Source of the DNA: Simmondsia chinensis
Lineage: Eukaryota; Streptophyta; Magnoliopsida; Caryophyllales; Simmondsiaceae
Assembly: GCA_018398585.1 (NCBI GenBank)
Contig: JAGTTD010000005.1
Span: 6,937,355-7,001,354, forward strand
Length of the DNA stretch: 64,000 nucleotides
Direction of reading: 5' to 3'
Shown here: positions 11,402-21,223 of the stretch, piece by piece
Numbering within the stretch: position 1 is the first letter of the stretch
Layout: every line of letters begins with the position of its first letter
The notes under the pieces: generated by a model
What the model saw: only the letters and a program-made list of their open reading frames with translations
Databases searched by the model: none
Told to the model about the DNA's origin: nothing
Program-made: the position numbers and the translations under genes

Positions 11402-14400
11402 GTTATTTTGTGTGATGAAGTTAGGAATTAACACTCTAATGTAATGATTTTGACCGGTATGTAAATGATCTTCTTACATTAACGGTAAACAGGAAATTAT
11501 AAATATTTTGATTAAGAGTTGATGCATAGATTTCAACATGTTTGGTTTTTGTAATCAATCAAGATAAGGTATTTTTGTGAATGATTGTGTAATTGTCAAA
11601 AGAGGTCACAATTAGATTCATATGTTCGTTTTTGTTAGGTCGAAGTATATTTAGAGAACTGGTAGATATTTCAGGCAAAGTTAAAAAAAAAAATGTGCAA
11701 AATCTCAGTATAGTTTCTTTATTTTAATCATATGCATGAATGCTAATGTGCTTATATATTTAGTGTTCTTATTATAGTTTCCTTTCGTTTTGTAAAAAAG
11801 AAAGAAGAGAGAAAATGGCAAATTAATGACGAATATTTTTAAATTCATGTTATTCTCAATGTCTAGCTAGCCATGTCAGGTTAATAAATATAACTCGAAC
11901 TATTTATAGAAAGTAAATCATGATGGTTTTTCTCTCCTTATCTATATCTTTGTCCTGTTTTTGCTTATTGTTTGGCATCTCGTGGCCTAGTTAGCTTTAT
12001 ATTGTTAGGAGTATCCTTTTCAAGTATGTCGCTGTAGGACATTTAGCGTTTTGTATATGTTGGAGTCTAGTTTGTGGGTTGTTTGCCATTTTGGGTGTCT
12101 TGATGTTTCTAGTTGTTTGCCTTCGGGGCTTACATTACACTGCTATATTTTCTCAAGCTTGTAATCTAATTATCGAAAAAAATGACACAAAGATAGTGGA
12201 TTTGGGTCAGGATTTTTGAAGCCAGGGTGAATTTGGGTTGACGTATTTAGATAATTCGGTTAAATTTGGATTTGACTCATTTAATCCATTTTTAACAGAT
12301 TTAACTCATTTATATGGTTATATTAGTTATTTGAATAGTGTAATTTTGTTCCTACTAAGATAATTTAAATTATATTTAATATTATTAATTTGATATTTTA
12401 TTTTAACCATTAATGAAATGATGTTCACATATGTGCAAGTGAAAAGGTAGGAAGAAAGGGAGAAGTTATATGTACAAATTAGTAGAAAGAAGTTTTTTAT
12501 TGTTACGTAATTGCAAAGGAAACTTCAAAAAATAGAAAGGATAAAATTATTCTCAATGAGTTAAATAATTCTTGTCCATATTATTAAATAAATAAATAAT
12601 TCACGAGTAAAAATTATTTAAAATTGAATTAACTTTATTTAATAATTACTATTTATTTAATATTAAGACTGTGTGCTTAAAATTATTTTAGAGTGTAAAA
12701 TAATTTTAACAAGATAAACTCTATCAGTTAATTTTAAATAGTATTAGAATGTACTAAAAAGATACTAAATTATCAAAAAGATAAGTAACGAGAAGACCGC
12801 CACTGTAATTAAGAAAAAGCCTAGAATCAATTGGTCGTAATTAAAATAAAAAAAAGCATGCTCAATTAACTGAACGACTATTTTCTAATTTATTTATACG
12901 AATTATTTAATAATAAAATTAACTTCTATTAATGAATACTATTTTATTTGATGTTAAAATTATGTGCTCTATGATTTCAGAGTGAAAACGATTTCAACAA
13001 GTTAAACTCTATCAGTTAATTTTGGACTATTACCAGAATGCATCAGAAAGGTATTTGATACAAACCTACTAAAATTAGCTGAAGAGATCCCACAAAATCA
13101 ATTCCTTCGTGTTGCAAATTTAAATGTAAATTAGTTTAAAGTTTTCTAATGTTACATAATTGGAAAGAATATTTACAAAAGTAATAATGGGAACGGATAA
13201 TAATTATTTTCGAAGAGAGAAATAATTCCTGCCTAAGACTTACAAATCTAAGGTTTTTTAAAGAATTAGAGAGATATGTTTCAGTATAAAACCGAAGAAT
13301 CCATCAAAGCGGAGTTCAAGAAAGCTCTTAATAGTAATTTGGGGGGGGGGATCCCCTTAAAGGAGTCAACATTTGTCCCCAGTGAGGATCAAACCCAGGC
13401 GACTTCTACAATATTTAAACAAATAAATTAACCCAACTTATAAATATATCATTCTTAGTATTATAAACAAATTAAATAATTAAGAGTACAAATAATAAAT
13501 TAGCAAAATATATAAAGGGTTATTTACACTAAAGGTCTTAAACTTTGTCTATTGTATCAATTTAGTCTATATATTTTTAATTATATCAATTTAGTCATTG
13601 TAAAAGTGAGTCTACGGACAAGTCTATAATGGGTTGCTTAGAGTAAAATTATGTTTATTAGTAGTTAATAAAATTTTTACTGGTTCGGCGATGGGCTGGG
13701 CTAAAATGAGTCTACGGACAAGTCTATAATGGGTTGCTTGCATCTACCGTAATTGTGCCGTTACAAATTATGTCAATAACTTAACTTGAATTTAACCAAA
13801 AAATTAATTATTTTAATATAAATTAATAAAATTAAAAATATAAAAACTAAATTAATACAATAAAAATTATACGGGGACATTTACTATAAATAACTCATAT
13901 ATAAATATATGATTGTTGACATCAATAACTCACATACAATTATTCAAAAAAAGATAATTCAGTTTATTTAAAAGCTAAGTCGGTTTCAACATACTGAAAT
14001 TGTTCCCGCGCAACGCTGGTTTGTTTTATGGCGAGCACAAATCTTTTATGTCTTCGCCCTACATTGCTCCAGGTAATTTTAAAATTTATTATTAATAATA
14101 TTTTCAAAATTTATAAAAGAATTGAAAGCTATATTTTGAATCACGAATGGATAATTCTTTTTTTTATTTATTTAATAAGTAACTTTGAATAAACAAAAAA
14201 AATGTCACAAAACGTTATCAGCTGCATAATTAAGTATATCATTTAGATAATTACTGGACTCATTTAAAAATTATATTATCTAGGTGTCTCTATTTCATGT
14301 AAAATACTAAATACTTTAAATATCCTAAACTCATGAAAACTCCCATAGTTTCCTAATTTGATAAACTTTCCTATTTGCATTTTAACACAATCCTTTTAAA

Positions 14401-14452
14401 TTTACCCTCTTTCATTTCATTTTCTAATCATTTACTCATCACCTCCATAACC
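11402..14452. other. Spacer between B3 copies 1 and 2
   Basis: AT-rich with no supported gene. From about 11635 on it is homologous to 31493-33948 upstream of B3 copy 3, for example around 11690-11870 versus 31540-31710 and 12450-12520 versus 32955-33025. It holds two identical 33-bp direct repeats starting at 13607 and 13707, and a G-run (about 13340-13351). Bases 14220-14452 are the conserved upstream region shared with copy 3 (33716-33948). Confidence 0.65.
13607..13739 (+). repeat. Two identical 33-bp direct repeats, 100 bp apart
   Basis: 13607-13639 and 13707-13739 carry the same 33 bases, starting TGAGTCTACGGACAAG and ending GGGTTGCTT. The sequence between is a different AT-rich stretch. 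Origin unknown. Confidence 0.85.
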
Positions 14453-15352
14453 ATGAAAGATGACAAAGAGAAAGAAAAGGTCATTCTATTCGGAGTTGAC
14501 ATATCACAAACCCGAGGTTTTTGTCAACAATCTCTTTTCTATTTGAGAATGCCGTTCATTAGACCCCAAAATGATGTTGATGATGAAGAAGAAGAAGAAC
14601 AACGGAGGAACAAGGAGAAGAACAACAAGGCATTGTCAGTTTTAGCGGAGGTTTGCTCTTCTGAAGTGCAGATGAAGAAACGACGCCGTTTTGGGATGAC
14701 CCATAAAGGGGATGTGGGTATGGTGGTAGCACCGCCTCTAAACGCTGCTGCTATCACCGTCAATGCCTCCATTGACCATGGCGAGAATGTGATTCCTGTT
14801 GAGTTTCGTGATGTTATATTAAACAAATTGAAAGGCACCGAAATAAAACTTATTATTGAAAAACCTTTGGAGAAATCTGATTTGACTCATAATTTAGGTA
14901 GATTGACGCTTCCTCGAAGTAAAATAACACAAGGGTTTTTGACCCAGTACGAGGAAGAGTTTTTAGCTAAGGAAGAGAGGCCGAAAGTGAAGAACAAGAT
15001 CTTTGCAATGGTGATTGCACCAAATCTCGAAGTGCATAACATGAAGTTAACGAAATGGTGTTACCACAGCAGACCCAAGAATCAAGATAAATCAAAGAAG
15101 AATAAAGGGAAAGGGTGGTCATATGTGGTGAACTATGGGTGGAATGAGGTCGTGAGTTCGAGCCATCTTGGTGTCGGTGATGCGATTCAAGTATGGTCAT
15201 TTCGCCTTCCAAATGAACAAAAATTGGGTCTTGCTATTATCAAGATTGGATCAACCTCTGCTCTAACTACTGCTAGAAATGGTTTGTGTTGCAGAATTAC
15301 TAAACCTAGGACTCCTAGGATTGTTGTTCGAATATTAGGGTTTGATGTTTAA
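14453..15352 (+). CDS. B3 domain protein, DUF313/REM-like, copy 2
   Basis: Single-exon protein of 299 aa from the ATG at 14453 (MKDDKEKEKVILFGVDI). The frame is open 26 codons further upstream to 14375, but copies 1 and 3 support the start at MKDD. The layout is as in copy 1: ILFGVDI motif, acidic stretch (about NDVDDEEEEEQRR), KKRRR basic patch, then a B3-like domain with VIPVEFRDVILNKL, RLTLPRSKITQGFL, GWSYVVNYGWNEV and LGVGDAIQVWSFRL. It ends with RTPRIVVRILGFDV. It is much closer to copy 3 than to copy 1, over coding and flanking DNA. Predicted nuclear DNA-binding protein; function unknown. Confidence 0.88.
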   Translation: MKDDKEKEKVILFGVDISQTRGFCQQSLFYLRMPFIRPQNDVDDEEEEEQRRNKEKNNKALSVLAEVCSSEVQMKKRRRFGMTHKGDVGMVVAPPLNAAAITVNASIDHGENVIPVEFRDVILNKLKGTEIKLIIEKPLEKSDLTHNLGRLTLPRSKITQGFLTQYEEEFLAKEERPKVKNKIFAMVIAPNLEVHNMKLTKWCYHSRPKNQDKSKKNKGKGWSYVVNYGWNEVVSSSHLGVGDAIQVWSFRLPNEQKLGLAIIKIGSTSALTTARNGLCCRITKPRTPRIVVRILGFDV

Positions 15353-15904
15353 GTTCATGCGTGTGTGATGAAGTTAGGAATTAACAATCAATTTGATTGC
15401 ATTTTAATCAGTAGTAATAATTTATTATATTAAGGTTAAACTAGAAATCTCAATTTTTTTCTATATGATTTTGTTTATTTGTAATGTTTTTATTAGTTTC
15501 TTTAGTTTTCTAGAAAATAAATCAGTGAAAAAAATGGCCAATTAACGATAAAATGTTTTTCCGGTTCTGAATATGTAATTAGCCACATTATTTCCATAAA
15601 TGCATAAAACTGGGATTATTTATGGAAAGAATTTGGCACACAATTCATTTATTTTGTTCTCTATTTCCTTACTCTTTTTGTCTAGTTTTGTAGGTTACAT
15701 GTACAGTCTGATTGTATTGAGTTTTGCTTATAAAATAGAAGATTTAGTCAATTTAATTTAGGCTCATAATACACTAAGATTTTAGTGTGACAGCTCTATA
15801 TATATACTAGAGTCTTTTATATTGAAATTAAGGTTGAGAAAGGATCGAAAGTTTAGACATCTCATATAACTTTCAATAATATAGTCAATTATTGTGTTCC
15901 CCAA
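15353..15904. other. 3' flank of B3 copy 2
   Basis: AT-rich. It matches the flank of copy 3 in patches (for example 15590-15680 with 35635-35700, and 15860-15890 with 35930-35955). No gene seen. Confidence 0.55.
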
Positions 15905-16240
15905 TGTGAATATTGGCTTCGACTAAACCACATAAATTACAATATTCTCAATTTCACTCTTCAATCTCTTTTTGTTTATCATTGCTGTTTCGATTTAAGG
16001 CTTTCTTTATTCTGTGGGTGGGTAGTATCAGAGTTTCAACAAATTTATTAATAAAAAATATCAGAACTTAGTCTTAATAGTCATCCTGACTTAAAAAGGG
16101 AAAGAAAGAACTTGGCACCCGTTAATCGCAATTATTTAATGGGCGAGTAAAACCTATTACTTAGGGGTACTAGTCCCATTTAGGATGCCTATAGGTATAC
16201 GGGTCGAGTACGTGTTGTCATACCCGCCACAGGTGTAAGG
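15905..16240 (+). repeat. Block shared with 31160-31490, with copia LTR-end remnant
   Basis: It starts with AACCACATAAATTACAATA and ends its first part with GGGTAGTATCAGAGTT near 16021-16038, the usual look of a copia LTR end plus a degraded initiator-Met primer site. The following bases to about 16240 are also shared at high identity with 31290-31490. The copia label rests on short motifs only. Confidence 0.55.
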
Positions 16241-16621
16241 CAGGTACAGGTATAATTTTGTACCGGCTCTGCCCTACATCATATACCCACTATTCCCGCT
16301 CCATTTATTTAATTAACTTTTAAATTAAAAGTATGCACTTAAATCCAATTACTTTAAATTATTTATCAATGTTGTAACAAAATATAATTGAATTCCTAAA
16401 ACAATACTAAATAATTAATACAAGTGGATATTGATAATCGCTCATAATCATATTAGGCAGGTAAGGAATACCCGCCAAATACACATGGATAATGGGACAA
16501 GTATGGGTATGGGCTTGTACCCATTAGTGCTGGTATGGATATCTATTTTATACTCGTGACCAATAATGAAGCAGATATAGGTAATGCCCCTTTATACCCA
16601 TACCTACCCCATTTCATCCCT
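16175..16621. mobile_element. hAT-like MITE, eroded
   Basis: It runs from TTAGGATGCCTATAGGTAT to ATACCTACCCCATTTCATCC, imperfect inverted ends of the common plant type with tandem GGGTA/TACCC words inside. I could not find a convincing 8-bp target-site duplication, so class and limits are tentative. Confidence 0.4.
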
Positions 16622-16857
16622 ACTTTTTCCATGTGGTATGATAATGATAATAGGGGTAACTTTCCATTCGAAACTTTTAACTAAATATGTAAGACTGATA
16701 ATCAAACTAAATAACAACCATTTGATTTGATCCTGCAACAAATTAATGAAACTGATTTTGAAACACATTACTCTAAACAAGAACTAGAACGAAGACGAAT
16801 AGAAGTCCAAGGCCCGAAGATAAGGCCCGGAGATGAGACCGAGTAGCAACCAATCTA

Positions 16858-17053
16858 AAGCAACATTTTCGGTACTCCAACACCTCCCGCCTAAGCAGCT
16901 TGGGGGGTGAATGTATGCAACCTTCTCCCTTCAGGGTACTACCCTAAAGGGAGGCTGTTTCCGAGAACCCCTAACCTGAGGGGTGCAACACGAAAACTTT
17001 CCAGGAGGTCACCCATCTTGATACTACTCTCGTCCAATCACGCTCAACTTCGG
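16858..17053 (-). mobile_element. 5S-headed SINE, copy 1
   Basis: A perfect 15-bp target-site duplication, GTAGCAACCAATCTA, flanks it (16843-16857 and 17054-17068). On the minus strand the element opens with a 5S-rRNA-like stretch: CGAAGTTGAGCGTG, GACGAGAGTAGTATCAAG, ATGGGTGACCTCCTGG. This is the 5S internal control region. It is followed by the shared 3' domain (GAACCCCTAACC complement, GGAAACAGCCTCCCTTTAGG) and the tail ACCGAAAATGTTGCTTT. It is not a 5S gene: the 5S 5' end and terminator are missing and the 3' half is foreign. Confidence 0.85.
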
Positions 17054-17068
17054 GTAGCAACCAATCTA

Positions 17069-17471
17069 GATAGGTCCAAAAGAAGATCACATGATCTCCT
17101 ACTTATTCAGTCAAACAGTTAAAATAATCATTTTCTTAAAAGAAAGTGTTTCCATTGAAAATATCATTGTCCGAAAAATTCTTACTTTTACTTCTACTAT
17201 TTTAAATATATGTTACTGTTTTCATTTGCTCAAAAGAAACAACATATTTTTGCTTTTATTTAAAACCAAAAAAATACCTTCAACTTTTATTTGAAAACAC
17301 AATTCTTTCTAAATCAAATATTTTCTAAAAAAAGTGTTTTAGCACTTGTTCTGTAAAAAAAAAAATTAAATAAATAAAAGTTAACCGAACAAGCCCTTTT
17401 GTCTAGATTTTCAGCCTCAACTAGTGCTCCAACACTACCAATGGACAAGAATAGACGATACCACCTCCACC
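17069..17471. other. Intergenic, nothing recognised
   Basis: AT-rich sequence with homopolymer runs (A-run near 17357) and a CCACCTCCACC-type repeat at the right edge that supplies the target site of the next MITE. No supported gene. Confidence 0.6.
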
Positions 17472-17479
17472 ACCACCAC

Positions 17480-18104
17480 TAGGGGTATTTGAGCTAAGCC
17501 GAGCCCAAGCTTACTAGGCTCGAGCTAGGGTCATCAAAAGCTCGGACTTGACTCGATCTAAGCTCGGCGAGTTTCGAATTAAACTTACAATATTGGAGCT
17601 CATTTAAGCTCAATATAGACTCATTTAAACTCGGGTTTAGCTCATTTAGACTCCAATTTCGCTTCATTGGGCAATATTTAAGCAAATACATTATACCAAA
17701 GAAGGTACTAACACGCCTCCCATTAGAATTCCAAAGTTAAGTGTGCTTGGGCGAGAGCAGTACCAAGATGGGTAACCTCCTGAGAAGTCCTCACCCTCGG
17801 GTTAGGGGCACTCGAAAACAACCTCTCTTCGAGGGTAATACCCTGAAGGGGAAAAGCTGGGTACATCCGCCCCCAAGACCCTGCTTAGGCGGGAGTCCTT
17901 GGGGCACTAGATATGTTGTTTTTTTTTTTACATTATACTAAAAAAAGCTACTTGGGCTCATTTAGGTTCACGAGTTAACAAGCTCAAGCTTCACTAAGCT
18001 CGATCTCAACTCGATAAGCTAAACAAACCGGTTCGACTCAAGCTCAAAGTGAGCCAAGCTTTTCAAGATTTAGGGCAAACCGACTTGACTCATTTACACC
18101 CCTA
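17480..18104. mobile_element. hAT-type MITE with a nested SINE
   Basis: It starts TAGGGGTATTTGAGC and ends GACTCATTTACACCCCTA (imperfect inverted repeats). The 8-bp duplication ACCACCAC is present at 17472-17479 and 18105-18112. An 8-bp duplication and TAGGGG termini fit the hAT superfamily. The interior is made of GAGCTCGGC-like words, as in the copy at 35280-35628. The SINE at 17701-17928 inserted later. Confidence 0.8.
17701..17928 (+). mobile_element. 5S-headed SINE, copy 2
   Basis: Flanked by TACATTATACCAAA (17687-17700) and TACATTATACTAAA (17929-17942). The head corresponds to roughly nt 15-108 of plant 5S rRNA: CTAACACG, CCCATTAGAATTCCAAAG, TTAAGTGTGCTTGGGCGAGA, ACCTCCTGAGAAGTCCTC. 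The 3' domain follows: GGTTAGGGGCACTCGAAAAC, a CCTCTCTTCGAGGG hairpin area, GGGTACATCCGCCCCCAAGA, then a TTG/T-run tail. It is the clearest plus-strand example of the fused structure. Confidence 0.9.
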
Positions 18105-18145
18105 ACCACCACCCAATGTAGGTGCATGCAACCTAGAACAGAGTA

Positions 18146-18463
18146 TGATACAATCTAAAATATAAAAGTTAAGTGGGGGGTCCTTTAACTATAAATAAAT
18201 AGATTAAATTTTTATTTCAATTATACCCCTCCCCTAACTCTATATAAAGGGTTTGAGTTAGAAGAGAGATAGTATGAATATATTTGAAATGTTAGTCTCT
18301 CTCTCTCCCCCTTTTCTCTCTAGTCTGTCTGTCTGTCTCTTTTTCTATCTAAATCTATGTTTCTCCCCCTTCTTCTATGTAATGTTCCCCTTTTCTTTTT
18401 ATAATACAATATAATCTTTAGTCTTTATACTCGGATCCCTTCATTTGATCTAAGTTCGTAACA
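18146..18463 (+). repeat. Element B 5' LTR
   Basis: 318 bp with a TATA box (TATATAAAGG, 18241-18250) and CT-rich microsatellite-like leader. It is nearly identical to 20091-20389 except for length changes in the CT tract. Confidence 0.9.
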
Positions 18464-18464
18464 A

Positions 18465-18476
18465 TGGTATCAGAAC
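18465..18476 (+). promoter_or_regulatory. Primer-binding site of element B
   Basis: TGGTATCAGAAC directly follows the LTR, matching initiator-Met tRNA except near its end. Confidence 0.8.
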
Positions 18477-19145
18477 AAGAGGGTCCTCGGCCCCGATCAT
18501 CGCTGTCACCATCATCTTCAACCTAGCCCATCACCATCTTCATCATCATCATCATCAACCATCATCAACAGCAACGCCACAAACAACCCATCACCATCGT
18601 CATCTTCATCAACAACCCACCACCATCTGCCTCCCACCATCACCGATCATCAACCTCATCACCCAAACCCAAAACCAATCATCATCGTCATCTTCGAACA
18701 ACATCATCACCAATCCCAGCAACAAAACTTCATCAACATTAGATTGCCTCTGTTCGGTGGTGATTTCCATCACCGATCGTCACCATCAGCCATCACCGGG
18801 CATCATCTCCGGCAGATTTGAGCATTATCGGTGGCGGGTAGCATCGAGGCAAGCCTGCTCAAGTCTAATCAATTGATAGCAGCTGTTTTTTCAGACTCGT
18901 ACACAAGGTGCTCCACGAAATGCCTTAACGAAGCGCTCGAGATAATTACCGAACTCCGACCCGAATGCTAATGTGGGATCAGTTACTTCCAAACAGTAAA
19001 TTTACTCCCGAACAGCTCCATCTGTCCAGGAATCCCCCTTCGCTTCCCTTTGTGGCCTATCCCAGACAGCTATGGAAGCTGCTAGCTACCTTCTTAGCCA
19101 TAGATTGGGTCATTCGTAACCTGAGCAATAACTGATGTTATTCAA

Positions 19146-20039
19146 ATGGAATATCCTAGATTCAGTAGTGAAGGGGTAGAGGAGTGGTTACATCATAGTG
19201 AGAGGTATTCGGGTACCCTAAACAACTCCCTCACGGAGCTCATGAGGCTCCACCAAACAGGAAGTGTTGGCGAGTACATGAGCCGGTTTAAGTCTTTGGC
19301 GAACAAGTGCGGGTTGGCAGAAGAGCAAAAGGTTAAATTGATGATAGGCGGCTTAAGGAAAGAGGTCGCTGAAAGGGTTCTTTGGTTTAGGCCTCAAACA
19401 CTGCATGATGCCAAAGTACTAGCTAAGCTGGAAGAGAGCAATCTCGTCTATCTTGAGAAGTTAGCAGCAAAGGGTTCTCTAAGCATGACACCAATCCTGC
19501 CCACGCCAAGCCCTTTGGACGTCGTTCATGCCAACCCTCCATCTTGCCTATCCCAGCAGCCGTTACTGCCAGCATCAGACACCCCTCGGAGCCAGTTGAG
19601 TATGGCGCCTGCCACATTTAATGAAGATGATGCTACGACCTCACAATCGACCTTGGATCTGGGCTCAAACCCCGTCCCGAATACCGCCATTGCTCCACTT
19701 CTTGGCGTCTCAGAGGATGCCGCCAACTGTCCTCTAGCAACAGTTGCGGATGGGAGACAGATTATGCCCACTTTGACTCCACCTTCCGGCATCTCTGCCC
19801 TAGTCTCGGTTTCGCCTATCCTGGTCACGACCAGTACAGAACTGCCAATTGGGTTAGATCATCTAGAGCTTCAACCACTGTGGGTTGTTACTACCAAGCC
19901 TCCACCGTCTCGCCATGCCGTCAGTCTCCAAGTGCCATTCAAAGATCATCCTTTGCCATTCCCGGAAGAATGGTTCACGGCCCATGTCCTACTGGAGTTC
20001 CAAAAGTTAGTATTTGACCCCGGAGGGTTAACAATTTGA
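19146..20039 (+). pseudogene. Element B gag with deleted pol
   Basis: 297 codons open from an internal ATG. Residues about 28-105 match retrotransposon gag (LTELMRLHQTGSVGEYMSRF, KLMIGGLRKEV). The part before the ATG (18730-19145) holds a gag-start-like LPLFGGDFHH but is broken. The C-terminal part is Pro/Thr/Ser-rich, and the end (LLEFQKLVFDP, then LEDKSLKRG in another frame before the purine tract) resembles the tail of chromovirus pol. That suggests an internal deletion fused gag to the very end of pol. No zinc knuckle is seen. It could still be translated as a gag-like protein. Confidence 0.68.
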
Positions 20040-20090
20040 GTATCAATACCTTGACTCTTGAGGACAAGAGTCTTTAAAAGGGGAAGGTAT

Positions 20091-20389
20091 TGATACAATC
20101 CAAAATATAGAAGTTAAGTGAGAGGTACTTTAAATATAAATAAATAGATTAAATTTTTATTTCAATTATACCCCTCCCCTAACTCTATATAAAGGGCTTG
20201 AGTTAGAAGAGAGATAGGATGAATGTATTTGAAATGTTAGTCTCTCTCTCTCCCTTTTCTCTTCCCTTTTCTATCTAAGTCTATGTTTCTCCCTCTTCTT
20301 CTATGTAATCTTCTCCTTTTCTTTCTATAATACAATATAATCTTTAGTCTTTATACTCGGATCCCTTCATTTGATCTAAGTTCGTAACA
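20091..20389 (+). repeat. Element B 3' LTR
   Basis: 299 bp, same termini and TATA box as the 5' LTR; followed by the GAGTA target duplicate. Confidence 0.9.
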
Positions 20390-20424
20390 GAGTACGAGCA
20401 GAAGGAAAAGGAATATGCATAACT

Positions 20425-21192
20425 TGTCATGGCCATGACACCTTTGGGTTCCTTTACTATGTCTAGATATGAGCAAGTGCCATGTTCGTGCTTGTTAAGA
20501 TGATGTCCTAGGTCGCTGCCCAAGACCGTGCCTTGTTCGCTGCCAGTTCGCGCCCAGGCCATGCGTGACATTGTCCAACCGTGCCTCAGTTCGCTGCCCA
20601 GGTCGTGCCCTGCCCATGTCATGACATTGTCTAGTCCCTGTCTTGGTCCGTGCCAGGTCGCGGCCGTACCATGTCAAGACATTGTCAAGACCTTGTCCCA
20701 GCTTGTTCGAGGTCCGTGTCCCAGCTTGTCCTGGCCTTGTCCTGGCCCGTGCCTGCCTTGTCCCAGTCCCGTGTCCTGCCCGCGTCTCCAGGGCCCTGCC
20801 CAGGGCTGCTACCGCACCAAAACAGTGCCAAACTAGCTGTTAGGAGGCGCGCCCTCAACTAGCCGTTGGAGATTCCCTTGTGTCGTGCCTCTACTAGCAG
20901 TTGGGGGGATCTTGGAGGATTTTATTTGATTTTGTTGATGTAATTAAGTAATTTCAAGTATTCTTTAGTATTTCTTATATTTTTCTATAAATAGGCATTT
21001 GTATTTCCTTTGTATTCATTCAAGTATAATCAATGAAATATCTCTTTTCATTTCTCATCTAATTCTACTTTTCTCATCTAATTCTGATTCTTTCTCATCT
21101 CAACTCTAACTCACTTCTTTTCTCAGCTAACCTCTCTTTCATTTAGGGCCTAAGTCTAGAACTTTGGGCGTCACAACCACGAGGTTGTGACA
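20425..21192 (+). repeat. Element C 5' LTR
   Basis: It starts with a perfect 16-base palindrome, TGTCATGGCCATGACA, and ends with the hairpin TCACAACC-ACGA-GGTTGTGA followed by CA. U3 (about 20480-20820) is GC-rich and built from degenerate repeats on GTCCGTGCC, GTTCGCTGCC and CATTGTC words. The TATA box CTATAAATA is at 20985-20993, and a TCTCATCTAATTCT-type U5 follows. Confidence 0.93.
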
Positions 21193-21195
21193 AAT

Positions 21196-21208
21196 TGGTA
21201 TCAGAGCA
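21196..21208 (+). promoter_or_regulatory. Primer-binding site of element C
   Basis: TGGTATCAGAGCA three bases after the LTR, matching initiator-Met tRNA. Confidence 0.9.
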
Positions 21209-21223
21209 CGTGACGATCTCAAA

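Larger units (their letters stand above)
18146..20389 (+). mobile_element. Element B: short non-autonomous gag-only LTR element
   Basis: 5-bp duplication GAGTA at 18141-18145 and 20390-20394. LTRs at 18146-18463 (318 bp) and 20091-20389 (299 bp), both TGATACAATC...CGTAACA with a TATATAAAGG box and a CT-rich leader. A primer site TGGTATCAGAAC follows the 5' LTR and an AAAAGGGGAAGG purine tract precedes the 3' LTR. The 1.6-kb interior has a gag domain and a chromovirus-like C-terminal tail but no RT or integrase. This is the TR-GAG/LARD type of architecture and would depend on proteins from a full-length relative. Confidence 0.9.

Noticed and set aside
16858..17928. 5S-like units as Cassandra (TRIM) LTRs
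   Set aside because: No paired LTRs, no TG...CA ends or primer site, and target duplications of 9-15 bp instead of 5 bp; the tail is a LINE-type tail.
18480..18760. Regular CATCATC/CACCATC repeats as a CRISPR-like array
   Set aside because: Trinucleotide-type low complexity with no fixed repeat-spacer structure, inside a retrotransposon leader of a plant genome.
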